64,000 nucleotides of DNA from Litchfieldia sinesaloumensis (GCF_900156865.1 NZ_LT732529.1:1267784-1331783); one strand, 5' to 3'. Positions 25,348 to 35,113 are shown, numbered from the stretch's first letter. Numbers and translations: made by a program. The notes: generated from the sequence alone by a model not told the origin.

Positions 25348-26514
25348 ATGAAAGCAGAAATACTGGCAGCAATTGAAGATTATAAAGAACGCTTTTACGA
25401 AATTAGTACATATATAGGAGCAAATCCAGAGCTAGGTCATGAGGAGTTCAAAGCTTGTAAAATATTAACGGATGAGCTTAAAAACCACAATTTTAATGTT
25501 GAAATTGGAACAGCTGGGCTTCCCACAGCATTTGAAGCTACGTTTGACAGCGGAAAACCTGGTGCAACGATTGGAATCATGTCAGAGTATGATGCTCTAC
25601 CGGAGTTGGGACATGCGTGCGGACATAATTTAATTGGAACCATGGGGATTGCAGCTGGAATTGGATTATCGAAAGTTCTTTCTTCTACTGGTGGAAAAGT
25701 AGTCGTTTATGGTACACCCGCCGAGGAAACAAAAGGTGGAAAAGTTACCATGGCGGAGCAAGGCATCTTTGACCACCTTGATGTAGCGATGATGGTCCAT
25801 CCGCTTAGCCAATATGAAAAAAGTGGTAAATCGCTTGCGATGGACGCGATTCAATTTGAATTCTTTGGTCGAGCGGCACATGCAGCGGCATCTCCACATG
25901 AAGGAATCAACGCTCTTGATGCCGTTATTCAAACATTTAATAGTATCAATGCTTTAAGACAACATATTACACCAGATGCACGTATTCACGGGATTATTTC
26001 TGAAGGTGGAAAAGCCGCCAACATTGTTCCCGATTTCGCAGTAGCTCAATTTTATGTCCGTGCTGCTTCTCGTTCTTACTTGAACGAGCTCTTGGAGAAG
26101 GTGAAAAAATGTGCACAAGGCGCTGCCCTACAGACAGGTGCAACGATGGAGTGGTCTTTTTATGAATTCTCCTATGATGATATGATCACAAATGAGTCTT
26201 TATCGAATGCTTTTAATGATACATTAATTGAACTGGGTGTTAATTCGGAAGACATCAATGAACGTTCAGAAGGAACGGGTTCACTTGATATGGGAAATGT
26301 TAGCCAGGTGGTCCCTTCTATTCATCCCTATGTAAAAATATGTGATGAGCCATTTGCATGTCATACTCATGGTTTTCGTGAAGCTGCACTGAGTGATCAA
26401 GGAAAAGAAGCTATGATCTTGGGTGCTAAAACAATGGCATTAACAGGTTATAAAATCCTAACAGATTCCCAATTACTAGAAAAGATTAAAGAGGAATTTG
26501 CTGCAAATAAATAA
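25348..26514 (+). CDS. M20D-family amidohydrolase (AbgB-like)
   Basis: A 388-residue zinc metallopeptidase-like amidohydrolase. HACGHN near residue 90 is the metal motif of the M20D group, and GTPAEETKGGK contains the catalytic glutamates. AAHAAASPHEG lies in the dimerisation domain, with CHTHGF near the C-terminus as the last metal ligand. Relatives cleave N-acyl amino acids or p-aminobenzoyl-glutamate. The start at 25348 has AGCAGGG upstream and is preferred to 25330. It is a single gene with its own terminator. The substrate is not known. Confidence 0.9.
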   Translation: MKAEILAAIEDYKERFYEISTYIGANPELGHEEFKACKILTDELKNHNFNVEIGTAGLPTAFEATFDSGKPGATIGIMSEYDALPELGHACGHNLIGTMGIAAGIGLSKVLSSTGGKVVVYGTPAEETKGGKVTMAEQGIFDHLDVAMMVHPLSQYEKSGKSLAMDAIQFEFFGRAAHAAASPHEGINALDAVIQTFNSINALRQHITPDARIHGIISEGGKAANIVPDFAVAQFYVRAASRSYLNELLEKVKKCAQGAALQTGATMEWSFYEFSYDDMITNESLSNAFNDTLIELGVNSEDINERSEGTGSLDMGNVSQVVPSIHPYVKICDEPFACHTHGFREAALSDQGKEAMILGAKTMALTGYKILTDSQLLEKIKEEFAANK

Positions 26515-26524
26515 GATATGCTAG

Positions 26525-26566
26525 AGACGGTTTAACTCAAATGGATGAGCAAACCGTCTATTTTTG
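26525..26566 (+). terminator. terminator after the amidohydrolase
   Basis: A 9-bp stem AGACGGTTT/AAACCGTCT with additional ACTCA/TGAGC pairing inside is followed by T-rich sequence. Confidence 0.85.
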
Positions 26567-26731
26567 TGTTCATAGCTACTCTATCTTCTATCCTATTTTT
26601 TCCATTTATATAACAAAGGACATGTGTAACCAAGCTGTAATATAACTGTAATACTATTCTATTTATTTTTTTCATAGAAATGAGTCATAGAGAGTTACCC
26701 AGAACTTAAATTGACTAGGAGGACTATTACG

Positions 26732-27430
26732 ATGAAAAAAATACTATTTGGAATAGCGATTTTTATAGCATCTCTATTTTTTGCGGATTCGGCGTTTGCT
26801 TATACAGTTCAAAAAGGTGACACTATGTCAGAAATAGCTCGAAAGCACAGTATGTCATTACAGGAACTAGCAGGTATTAACCCACAAATAGATGATTTAG
26901 ACCTGATTATCGTCGGTCAAGAAATAAATACAGAAATGAATCATAATGCCCCAAAACTTACTGAAGGATTGAATGTAGTTAAGCAAGAAAAGGTCGAGGT
27001 TGCAAGTGTAGAAACTGTAAAAGAAGAGAAAGTTGTTACTGAGGTTAAAAGTGCTTCAACAAATCATCAATTATCAGATGCTGACTTTGACTTGTTAGCA
27101 AGAATTGTACGAGCTGAGGCTCAAACAGAACCATTTGAAGGAAAAGTAGCAGTTGCAGCTGTTGTGTTAAATCGAGTAGAAAGCCCTAAATTCCCTGATA
27201 CGATTCGAGGCGTTATCTATCAACGTGGCCAATTTCAACCTGTAATGAATGGTCAAATCAATAAAGCGGCGGATGAAGAGTCTAAAAAAGCGGTGAGTGC
27301 CGCACTTACCGATATGAGAGAAATTGCGAAAGATGCATTGTTCTTTTATAATCCAACTATTGCCACAAGTCGATGGTTAGATTCAAGAGCCACTGCCGTA
27401 CAAATAGGCCGACATGTGTTTAAATATTAA
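26732..27430 (+). CDS. secreted LysM + SleB/CwlJ-type cell wall hydrolase
   Basis: A 232-residue exported protein. A signal peptide covers residues 1-23 (ending DSAFAY), one LysM peptidoglycan-binding domain runs from about 24-67 (YTVQKGDTMSEIARKHSMSL), then a Lys/Val/Glu-rich linker. The C-terminal Hydrolase_2 domain is the SleB/CwlJ fold (ARIVRAEAQTEPFEGKVAVA with the likely catalytic Glu). It resembles B. subtilis YkvT and spore cortex-lytic enzymes and probably remodels cortex or cell wall. AGGAGG precedes the ATG at 26732. It appears monocistronic. Confidence 0.92.
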   Translation: MKKILFGIAIFIASLFFADSAFAYTVQKGDTMSEIARKHSMSLQELAGINPQIDDLDLIIVGQEINTEMNHNAPKLTEGLNVVKQEKVEVASVETVKEEKVVTEVKSASTNHQLSDADFDLLARIVRAEAQTEPFEGKVAVAAVVLNRVESPKFPDTIRGVIYQRGQFQPVMNGQINKAADEESKKAVSAALTDMREIAKDALFFYNPTIATSRWLDSRATAVQIGRHVFKY

Positions 27431-27511
27431 AAGATAATGCGAGGCTTCACTAACTTTGAAAATAATAGAGGTAACTAATCACTTATGATTGGTACCTGTG
27501 AAAAATATAAT

Positions 27512-27551
27512 AAATGCCTGAGCCCTTAAAAATATGGGTTCAGGCATTTTT
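27512..27551. terminator. bidirectional terminator
   Basis: A 14-bp stem (AAATGCCTGAGCCC/GGGTTCAGGCATTT) with T-rich tails on both sides lies between the SleB-like gene and convergent fetB. Confidence 0.9.
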
Positions 27552-27563
27552 GATTTTTGGTTC

Positions 27564-28316
27564 TTACCTTATCTTAAAAAACTGCATACGTTGGTTGAAT
27601 AGTGTTGGATAGGATAAGAATCCAAGCATGATGCTAGTAACGGCTGCAGTTGTTAAAAGTAAAAAGAGTACGAGTAATTGGAATTGAACAGCTTGAACTG
27701 GACTAGCACCGGCAATGATTTGACCACTCATCATGCCTGGGAGTTGAACAAGACCGATTGTCTTTTGACTCTCAATCGTAGGAATCATACTTGCCTTGAT
27801 TGACGTAATTAACTGCGTATGAATCGCTTGTTTTGGTGTCCCTCCTAAAGAAAGGATGAGCTCGGTCTGATCTTGATGTGTATCAACCTCAGCTGTAAAT
27901 CGATTTAAAAATAAAATCGAAAGCACCATGGAATTACCAACAACCATCCCACTGATTGGAATGATATACTGCGCTGTTGCTGGTATAATCTGAAATCCAA
28001 GTAAGATTGCTTGGGTGAGCACTTCCATAAAAATCAATGTTAATGCGATTTTCCATGTGATGCCTTCGATTGCCTTCCCTTTTTTCCTTGCATTTAATGT
28101 AGCTGCAATTATCATTACCGCAACCATTAGAAATATATAAATAAGACTTTCCGCATCAAATACAAATTTTAATATATAGCCTACTGCAAATAACTGAATG
28201 ATGGATCGAACGACCGCAATGGTTGTGTCCTTTTCCAGACCAAGTTTAAATGTTTTAGATAAAAAAATAGGTATCAAAACAAAAATAAGTGCAATGGCTA
28301 GCGCAAATGTACTCAT
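27564..28316 (-). CDS. fetB: ABC permease FetB (UPF0014)
   Basis: A 250-residue integral membrane protein with about seven helices, of the UPF0014/FetB family. The conserved block SGMVVGNSMVLSILFLNRF and the motif PGMMSGQIIAGASPVQAVQFQ are present. In E. coli, FetAB exports iron and protects against peroxide stress; the B. subtilis counterparts are YjkA/YjkB. The start overlaps the fetA stop by 4 bp, so the two are translationally coupled. A terminator follows. Confidence 0.92.
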   Translation of the reverse strand: MSTFALAIALIFVLIPIFLSKTFKLGLEKDTTIAVVRSIIQLFAVGYILKFVFDAESLIYIFLMVAVMIIAATLNARKKGKAIEGITWKIALTLIFMEVLTQAILLGFQIIPATAQYIIPISGMVVGNSMVLSILFLNRFTAEVDTHQDQTELILSLGGTPKQAIHTQLITSIKASMIPTIESQKTIGLVQLPGMMSGQIIAGASPVQAVQFQLLVLFLLLTTAAVTSIMLGFLSYPTLFNQRMQFFKIR

Positions 28317-29041
28317 TCCATCTCCCCCTTCACAAAATGTTTGACTCGTTCATGAGTAGGAGATTTCAATAATGTACTTTTTCCTGTTTCAACTAATTCC
28401 CCTTCCATCATCACCCACACTAGATGACTGATATCAATTGCTTGTTGTAGGTTATGGGTTATCCAGACGATTGTCACCTTGTATTTCTGGTTTATTTTAA
28501 CGATAAGCTCTTCGATTTCGTGCATTGAAACACGATCAAGTGCAGACGTGATTTCGTCCAGTAACATGATTTTGGGATGGTTAACCAGTGTACGAGCAAT
28601 GGATACCTTTTGACGTTGACCACCTGATAAATCACGAACATCTCTATTCATATATTCCTCTTCTAAACCAACATCTTCTAATAAATCCAGTGCTGTCTTT
28701 TCTTCTAGTTTTTTCCCTTGAAGTGTCATAGGTAAAGCTAAATTTTGAAAGACAGTTCCGTTTACCATTGGTGCGTTTTGTAAACCAATTCCAACCGCAC
28801 GTCGTAATTCAACAGGCTCGTATGTATTGATGTTTTTGTCTTTTACATAAATCTCACCGGAACTAGGTGATAATAGGCCGTTACATAGTTTCAGCAGTGT
28901 TGATTTACCAGCTCCTGATGGTCCAACTAATGACGTAATTGTTCCTTCATAAAAAGAACCTGTTATATTTTTTAGAATATGTTTGTCATCCGCACGAAAA
29001 TGAACTCGGTTAAAATGAATGGCTGGACTTAGAGTTTGCAT
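28313..29041 (-). CDS. fetA: ABC transporter ATPase FetA
   Basis: A 242-residue ABC ATPase. Walker A is GPSGAGKST, the signature is LSGGQRQKVSIARTL, and Walker B is IMLLDEITSALD followed by the H-loop ITHNLQQ. It energises FetB. The ATG at 29041 has AAAGGAAGTG upstream; the longer frame to 29080 does not have a ribosome site. It is the first gene of a two-gene operon. Iron export is inferred from the family and is not visible in the sequence. Confidence 0.92.
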   Translation of the reverse strand: MQTLSPAIHFNRVHFRADDKHILKNITGSFYEGTITSLVGPSGAGKSTLLKLCNGLLSPSSGEIYVKDKNINTYEPVELRRAVGIGLQNAPMVNGTVFQNLALPMTLQGKKLEEKTALDLLEDVGLEEEYMNRDVRDLSGGQRQKVSIARTLVNHPKIMLLDEITSALDRVSMHEIEELIVKINQKYKVTIVWITHNLQQAIDISHLVWVMMEGELVETGKSTLLKSPTHERVKHFVKGEME

Positions 29042-29238
29042 ATCTTCACTTCCTTTAACGCGATACCTACAATTTACCATAACAATTCTGTTCGTAAATA
29101 CAATTTGATTTGCTTTTGTATATTATGTACTGATTTTACGATAGTCATTTTAAAATTTTTTAGGTAGGAAAATTCGCTTGTAGCTAGAGGATAGGTAGCT
29201 ACACAGCTGATGAAGGAAATTGAAGGTTTAAGAAAAAT

Positions 29239-29265
29239 GGAGGTTGTAATAAAATCACAACCTCC
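29239..29265 (-). terminator. terminator of the 185-aa gene
   Basis: A 9-bp perfect stem GGAGGTTGT/ACAACCTCC with a 9-nt loop is followed on the minus strand by ATTTTTCTT. Confidence 0.85.
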
Positions 29266-29271
29266 GTTAGA

Positions 29272-29829
29272 TTATCCTTGGACAACAATCCCGTTAAGTT
29301 CTTCATGATAAATCCATGCATTTTGTTCGGGTGTCGTCGCTCCGATCCAGACAAACAGTGGGTCTGGTCCGTGAGAGCCATTGAAAGTCACGACAAGGTG
29401 CTTATAGGCTTTAAGAGTTTTCTCCTCTTCTTCTCGAAAGAAGGAAAGCTGCGGATTGTATAATCGATTCCCTTCTGTGTATTCATTCCGGTATTCACTG
29501 TATTCAGGTAAATCTTCCGGGCGTTTTACTTGGCTAAACGTCACGACAATTTTTCGGGTTTCAAAAAAGAGTGATACGTATTCATAGGATAGCCCTGCAG
29601 TACGTATTTCAGGCGTTACATTCAATTCTGGATGTTGATTCGCTAATGAGTAGACGGAGTCGAAAACATAAGAGGCACGTTGTCTGGAGATGAAGTTTCT
29701 TTCGGTAACAAGGTTTGGCTTTCCGTCTCTATCACTATAAAAACGCTCTAACCCTTCTCTTATCCCTTTAATAATTAATTGTCGTTCAGCACTACTTAAA
29801 TAAAATTCGTGATTTGAATCTAGCAACAT
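29272..29829 (-). CDS. hypothetical protein, 185 aa
   Basis: A 185-residue soluble protein starting MLLDSNHEFYLSSAERQLII. A helical N-terminal third (with RQRASYVFDSVYSLANQHP) is followed by a beta-rich C-terminal part rich in Tyr, Phe and Trp. No catalytic motif or named family is recognised. GGGAGG precedes the ATG at good spacing. It has its own terminator and no co-directional neighbour close by. Confidence 0.72.
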   Translation of the reverse strand: MLLDSNHEFYLSSAERQLIIKGIREGLERFYSDRDGKPNLVTERNFISRQRASYVFDSVYSLANQHPELNVTPEIRTAGLSYEYVSLFFETRKIVVTFSQVKRPEDLPEYSEYRNEYTEGNRLYNPQLSFFREEEEKTLKAYKHLVVTFNGSHGPDPLFVWIGATTPEQNAWIYHEELNGIVVQG

Positions 29830-29927
29830 TCGAACCTCCCTATTAATACGTTTTCATTATTATACCTTCAAGGGGTTGTCGAAAAGTGTTAGATTGTGGA
29901 TGGAGTCTATTTAAGATCTATTAAAAA

Positions 29928-29958
29928 GAGTAAGCTTATAGACTTTTTAAGCTTACTC
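29928..29958 (-). terminator. terminator closing the minus-strand glycan operon
   Basis: A 10-bp perfect stem GAGTAAGCTT/AAGCTTACTC with an 11-nt loop is followed on the minus strand by TTTTTAAT. It marks the end of the transcript carrying genes 35014 to 30001. Confidence 0.88.
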
Positions 29959-30000
29959 ACTCTTTCTTTTCTATATTTAGTTCCATCTAAATTACAAGAT

Positions 30001-31566
30001 TCACACTTTTTCCTTCCATGTATGTAGGAGATCCTCTAGTTTTTCACACAGATAAAAAACAAAATAGGATAATAGGCTGTTTGGATCCTCAATATCAGAT
30101 ATGGAATTGACTTTATAGGGTTCGAGCTCTCTTTTCCAATGGGTTAAGTCATTCATAATCACACTTATTTCTTCATGATTCACTATATTTTCAGGATCAA
30201 TCACTCGATGTGGAAACAGTGGCACATTCCACTTCGAGACTTCCGAAAGGACAGATTCCAATTTGTCAAACATATCCTTCACACTCGTCTGCTGTTCGTC
30301 AAAGATTGAATAAAAGTCATCTTCAACTTCCTGGTAATCATCGCCCCAAGTCAACCGCGCAAAATAATAACTGTTCATTAATTGTAACGATTTCCATGGA
30401 AAATGAAGTCCCAATGTACTCTCAGCTTCTTTTGGAATAAAAGGCACAATTAGATTAACCATTGAATTGATTCCTAACGTAGAGTACACGTTAATGTCCT
30501 CATGAATTCTGTGAAATAAAGGAGGAAATAAATCACCTAACATATAATGATCACTATAATATTCAAAAATGGTAATTTCCTGCTGATTTTTTTTTGTTAT
30601 TTGACACCATGTTTGTAAAGCCTTAAAAGCTCTTTCTTCATTCTCAAACGATTGCTGATAGTTCCTTCCCCAATACGCAAATAACGTATTTACCTTATTA
30701 GAGCCACTTAATCCACATTTAAGTTCTAACATATCCCACGATAAGCCTGCATTGTAGGCGATATGCTCTACTTCTATAGCGGGTATCTTACATTTTAAGA
30801 GATCAGTGAATTCAATATAACGAGCTAAAAAATCGTGGTCATCATTTATAGCAACATCAGCTGGCCATAAGGATAAGCGTTTAATGGATGGTGTTTTTTC
30901 ACTATAGCTTTTTATTTTATCAATTAGTGTAAACTTCCAGCTATCATCTGAAAAATCAATCTGTCTTTTTTCAGAAACAGTGGGATCCATTAATAAATAA
31001 TGCATGCTATGTCCGCCAATTGTAATCGACAGGCCTCGTTTCTCTATCTCATCTTCTACTACATGCCTTACTTTATCCCAAAGCATAAATGTAAAAAATA
31101 GTTCATTTATATAATGCTTCGCAGCCCAATCGATAAGTTGTATTAAAAAAGGAATATCATCGTAATTTTCAATTACGAGCCCTCTTCTTACCATTTTTCC
31201 GCTATAGAATTTAGTAGGTATAAGACTAAAAACCTTGTGTTCTATTTTTTCGTTTGATAAAAAATGAACCCATCTGTACCCAAACATTTTTTTACAAATA
31301 TGATATACGCCATAAAGAACCGACCTATCATTGGTGCCAATAACGTATATTTCGCGTTCCTTTTGTACGAAATGAAAACCATCAACAGAAGAATCATTGC
31401 TCAAGTAAGTCTGTTCGACTAAGCCTTTATCTATAAACTCTTGACCTAAGCCCAAAAAAAAAGAATATGGTAAAGGATCTTGAACATGTTGTGTATACTT
31501 TAGCAACTCATTTTTAGCAAATTCGGTTACTGACCTATTATTAAGGGTTATACATCTGACCGACAT
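30001..31566 (-). CDS. DUF4838-like carbohydrate-active protein
   Basis: A 521-residue protein with no signal peptide. The N-terminal 110 residues look like the alpha-glucuronidase/GH20b-type N-terminal domain (YVIGTNDRSVLYGVYHICKK then GYRWV). The remainder resembles the DUF4838 TIM-barrel-like region found in polysaccharide utilisation loci (VRRGLVIENYDD, LFFTFMLWDKV, WPADVAIND, LFAYWGRNY). The fold suggests a glycoside hydrolase, but the catalytic pair was not identified. It is the last gene of the operon, 15 bp after the six-hairpin gene. It would act in the cytoplasm. Confidence 0.72.
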   Translation of the reverse strand: MSVRCITLNNRSVTEFAKNELLKYTQHVQDPLPYSFFLGLGQEFIDKGLVEQTYLSNDSSVDGFHFVQKEREIYVIGTNDRSVLYGVYHICKKMFGYRWVHFLSNEKIEHKVFSLIPTKFYSGKMVRRGLVIENYDDIPFLIQLIDWAAKHYINELFFTFMLWDKVRHVVEDEIEKRGLSITIGGHSMHYLLMDPTVSEKRQIDFSDDSWKFTLIDKIKSYSEKTPSIKRLSLWPADVAINDDHDFLARYIEFTDLLKCKIPAIEVEHIAYNAGLSWDMLELKCGLSGSNKVNTLFAYWGRNYQQSFENEERAFKALQTWCQITKKNQQEITIFEYYSDHYMLGDLFPPLFHRIHEDINVYSTLGINSMVNLIVPFIPKEAESTLGLHFPWKSLQLMNSYYFARLTWGDDYQEVEDDFYSIFDEQQTSVKDMFDKLESVLSEVSKWNVPLFPHRVIDPENIVNHEEISVIMNDLTHWKRELEPYKVNSISDIEDPNSLLSYFVFYLCEKLEDLLHTWKEKV

Positions 31567-31581
31567 TTGGTCACCTCCTTA

Positions 31582-33435
31582 TTAGTCTAATAAAGATTGA
31601 TTTAATTCTTTCAAGATAAATCCTGAAAGTATAATGGCATTCGTCCAGCCACTTTCAATGACATATGCTCCCCAACCAGTGTCACCGTTATTTCCAAAGT
31701 ATTCCCTGCTATCCAAATGGAAGGAACGCATCCAGCCTCCATCAAATTCCTGTTTATGCGACGAAATTTGGATAGACGTTAAAAATGGTATCAATTTATC
31801 AATCATCTCTTTTAAAACCGGGTCACTCGTTGCCTTCCAAGCTTCCCATGCATTCATGAGTAAAAAGTTATTGGTATATAATTGGTCAGCAATACCCTCC
31901 CCATTCATACGGAATACACCTGTATCTTCGGTCCCATAGCGCCCCGGATCCGGATTATCACTTTCCTCAATAGCACCTAACTCATGTTGCTTGTCTGCAA
32001 GGTAGAAAACGACTTCATATAAACCGTTCAGGATACGATCATCTTTTGTGACAGCATACGTTTGGGCTAAAGCTAGTAAAAATCGACTGTACCCTGCCGT
32101 CTTGCTATACATGAATGTTAGCTCATTTTTATTCTCAAGCATGTACAATGTCCCTTTTTTAGCAGTCTGTAAAAAACGTTCATCTTTCGAAACATGATAG
32201 GCGTGTATAAAAGCAGCATGAACGATGGATTCAAAGTGGGGATTCATACTGGCTAAGGTAGACGTTTGAAAATAACCATTTCCTTTGTCAAGTAGTTCTT
32301 GTTCACGAATGCACTCTGGCCGTAATCCATTTAGATTTTGCGTGTTTAGTAGAGCATACGCTGTTAACAAGCCTCTTTTTTTATACTCTTCGTTACCTGT
32401 TTTGCGATATAAGTATAATAACACCAGCGCAACCCAGCTATTGTCATCGGAGAATATTTGGTCCGGCTTGCTTTTTGGACTTTGAAACCATTTCCAAAAG
32501 CCGTATGTAACGGAAGTTGGGTCAGTATCTTGATAACCCGCTTCAAACAAATAGGTGAGTAAATTGCTAGACCTCTCCCACCACGTTTGATCCTTTGAAT
32601 ATTCTCCATACAAGTAAAATAGCAATGCACTATGAGCATGACAATCTGGCCGATAATCCCTACTAATATCACTTCGAATCGAATGGACATTTTCATAAAT
32701 TCCTAGCGTTCCATCATCCTTTGGAAGAATCCCTGAATGCAAAAACCAATTCATGCCGTGTTCAATTGTCTTTTTGCTATCATTTTCCATTGAAGGTTTA
32801 ATTACCTGAGGAAGGAATTGGATGGGCAACTCATAGTCTTGTTGGAGCCATTCAATAACGTTATTCCAAAGCCAATTCGGTCGTAATGTCCAGTTCTGAT
32901 CATTCCCTAAAAAGGAGAACGTGGAATAAACGGCCGTTCCTTTACCGTATTTCTTCACGACAATACCAGGATATTTCCCTTTTTCTTCTGTTCTATGAGT
33001 TTCTTTAAAAAGGCCAACATCCAATAACCTCTTTGTATCAAAGGTAAAACCCGTTATAAACGGCCCCTGCCATTCGAGTACCTGCCCTATTTTACAAAAG
33101 GGATTATCCGTTGATATGACTGCTTTTTCGAGACGACGGTTAGTAACTGCAAAGTCTTGCTTGAAACCGAATAGACGTGAGGATGGAAAGTCTTCACAAT
33201 TAAGTAGTTCTCCATACAATGTCCCACCCTGTTCAACAAAGACCCAGAGTTTTTCGAGCAATTCGTAGTCTAACTTCATCGGTACCCCATTGTTGTTACC
33301 ATTTATGAAAATGGAGTGATACTGGAGGAGATCTTCATCTAGTAGTTGAGTTGGATCAGAAAAATAATGTGTATAGTTCACAAGTCTTTTCATGTTCTTA
33401 CTTTTGTCTACGACAGCAATCATTGCTATTTTCAC
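31582..33435 (-). CDS. six-hairpin (alpha/alpha barrel) glycosidase-like protein with GATase-like N-terminus
   Basis: A 617-residue cytoplasmic protein. Residues 1-195 resemble a class I glutamine-amidotransferase/beta-galactosidase-trimerisation fold (FVEQGGTLYGELLN, KYGKGTAVYSTFSFLG). Residues 215-617 show the repeating helix pairs of (alpha/alpha)6 barrels (HAHSALLFYLYGEYSKD, DDNSWVALVLLYLYRKTG, GYSRFLLALAQTYAVTKD). Aromatic and acidic clusters suit carbohydrate binding. The likely role is as a glycosidase or lyase on an imported oligosaccharide. It follows the FAD oxidoreductase gene by 1 bp. Confidence 0.7.
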   Translation of the reverse strand: MKIAMIAVVDKSKNMKRLVNYTHYFSDPTQLLDEDLLQYHSIFINGNNNGVPMKLDYELLEKLWVFVEQGGTLYGELLNCEDFPSSRLFGFKQDFAVTNRRLEKAVISTDNPFCKIGQVLEWQGPFITGFTFDTKRLLDVGLFKETHRTEEKGKYPGIVVKKYGKGTAVYSTFSFLGNDQNWTLRPNWLWNNVIEWLQQDYELPIQFLPQVIKPSMENDSKKTIEHGMNWFLHSGILPKDDGTLGIYENVHSIRSDISRDYRPDCHAHSALLFYLYGEYSKDQTWWERSSNLLTYLFEAGYQDTDPTSVTYGFWKWFQSPKSKPDQIFSDDNSWVALVLLYLYRKTGNEEYKKRGLLTAYALLNTQNLNGLRPECIREQELLDKGNGYFQTSTLASMNPHFESIVHAAFIHAYHVSKDERFLQTAKKGTLYMLENKNELTFMYSKTAGYSRFLLALAQTYAVTKDDRILNGLYEVVFYLADKQHELGAIEESDNPDPGRYGTEDTGVFRMNGEGIADQLYTNNFLLMNAWEAWKATSDPVLKEMIDKLIPFLTSIQISSHKQEFDGGWMRSFHLDSREYFGNNGDTGWGAYVIESGWTNAIILSGFILKELNQSLLD

Positions 33436-33436
33436 C

Positions 33437-35014
33437 TCATACCTTGTGAATTTTCGGCCACTCTAGTTCAATTCCGGCTAACACTAATTGTGCTTGAAAA
33501 TCTTTTAGATGTTGTTCATTGTTTCTCACCTCATGTGGAACAAGACCATGGTCGATGCAATAAGATGCTAAATGTCCCGCTGCTTCCCCGATGTTCCATT
33601 CAACAGGGTGAAGGCGATAGCATCCATTTGTTATATGTGTAGTCCCGATATTTTTGCTAGCCGGCAAAAGGTTTTGAACTCGTATGGGTATCAAGCTACC
33701 AAGTGGAATTTGAAAAGGATGAGCCGAAAAATCGATATACGTGTTCATTCCTGTACTAGGATGAAGGTCGAGACGATAACAACCAATTCCTATACTATCT
33801 TTAAAATAGGTGGCACTCTCTTTTCCTTCTATTTCTCCGCTTATATGTTGTTCTTTCACGGTGAATTCTGCTTTAATTCTTCGTGATTCACGGATATATG
33901 GGTACATAGCCAATCCATCTTCTGTTCCCAAAACGTCCTTTCGCAACCGAATCCCTGGATAACCGAATCCCCCATCTGGACGAGGTGCTTCCGTCTGCAT
34001 CCAATAAAGAAGTGATAAACTTAATTGTTTAGCATTATATAAATGCTTCGCTTTGTCTTCCTCTGAAACATCTATAATTGGACCTAGCCAGTAATCGTTT
34101 TGTGGCCAATTCACTATAGTAATATCACTTTGATATGTACCCTTTTCAAAATTACTGCTATCTACGATTCTTCGATAATTCCATAATGAAAACGTGTCTG
34201 GTTCGTAAAAAAAGGAATATTTAACTGGCTCCAAGGTATGGGGGACCAGTCCCCACCAGCTTAACTGCTTTGCTGGCCAAAAGTCAGCTTGATAGTTTTT
34301 CCAAAAGTCATATTGAGCTGGCTTTTCAATTTTATGGTCTTCTCCGTCAATATAATCAATGGCAAAACAATAGGTAAAAGCCTGCATATTAAATGGCTCT
34401 TCCTCTTTAGCTGCATGGTCTTCACCTGTTTCTGCTTGTGATTCAGCACCGGTCACATATTCTACATTTGCAAGAGGTAACACATCTCCAACTTCTGTTG
34501 CGTCTAAAAAATACTTTCCTATTAATATATAAGTTAAATCTGTATTATAGTGCTGAACAGTAACAGACCGCACTTGATCATCATCTGTTTCCGCATTCAC
34601 AATTTTGTGTTCTAATAACAATGTAAGTTTCCCATTTGAAAGATAAGGAGCTAACATATCGTATAGTACACGTAATGCTACTCTTGGTTCATGACTAATG
34701 GTACTCACTATTGCATGCCCCGGATTAAATTGATTATTGAACCTTTGCGTTGTCGTTACTGGATAATTGGTTGTATAGTATTCTCGTATTTTGTTTCGGA
34801 ATGTTCGATAGTTTCTTGTTGCACCAAAGCTTTCAATCCAAGGGTGTTCATCTGGCGGTACACCTTGGCTCGTAATTTGACCACCAATCCATTTTGTTTC
34901 TTCGGTCATCAAGACCGTTTTTCCAGTCTGTAGGGCAGAAAGTGCAGCAGCACATCCTCCTAGACCTCCACCTATAATCACCAAATCTGCATGTAATTCT
35001 TGAGAAACTGTCAA
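33437..35014 (-). CDS. FAD-dependent oxidoreductase (FAD_oxidored family)
   Basis: A 525-residue flavoprotein of the PF12831 type, with the dinucleotide motif VIIGGGLGGCAAALSAL at residues 12-28 and the conserved WIGGQITSQG. A C-terminal FAD-contacting block reads GTTHITNGCYRLHPVEWNIGEAAG. There is no signal peptide. Such proteins occur in glycan loci and are thought to oxidise sugar or polyol hydroxyls, but a reaction cannot be fixed from sequence. The TTG start has GGGGTG upstream. A hairpin separates it from the preceding gene, so a local promoter is possible. A second member is at 51633. Confidence 0.82.
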   Translation of the reverse strand: MTVSQELHADLVIIGGGLGGCAAALSALQTGKTVLMTEETKWIGGQITSQGVPPDEHPWIESFGATRNYRTFRNKIREYYTTNYPVTTTQRFNNQFNPGHAIVSTISHEPRVALRVLYDMLAPYLSNGKLTLLLEHKIVNAETDDDQVRSVTVQHYNTDLTYILIGKYFLDATEVGDVLPLANVEYVTGAESQAETGEDHAAKEEEPFNMQAFTYCFAIDYIDGEDHKIEKPAQYDFWKNYQADFWPAKQLSWWGLVPHTLEPVKYSFFYEPDTFSLWNYRRIVDSSNFEKGTYQSDITIVNWPQNDYWLGPIIDVSEEDKAKHLYNAKQLSLSLLYWMQTEAPRPDGGFGYPGIRLRKDVLGTEDGLAMYPYIRESRRIKAEFTVKEQHISGEIEGKESATYFKDSIGIGCYRLDLHPSTGMNTYIDFSAHPFQIPLGSLIPIRVQNLLPASKNIGTTHITNGCYRLHPVEWNIGEAAGHLASYCIDHGLVPHEVRNNEQHLKDFQAQLVLAGIELEWPKIHKV

Positions 35015-35113
35015 TGTTTCACCCCGCTACTAGTGTGTTCTTTCTTCTCTATCAAAAACACGTACTACTATAAAACACTACTCTCACCATTTCTGGTTGA
35101 TTCTTTATAATTA

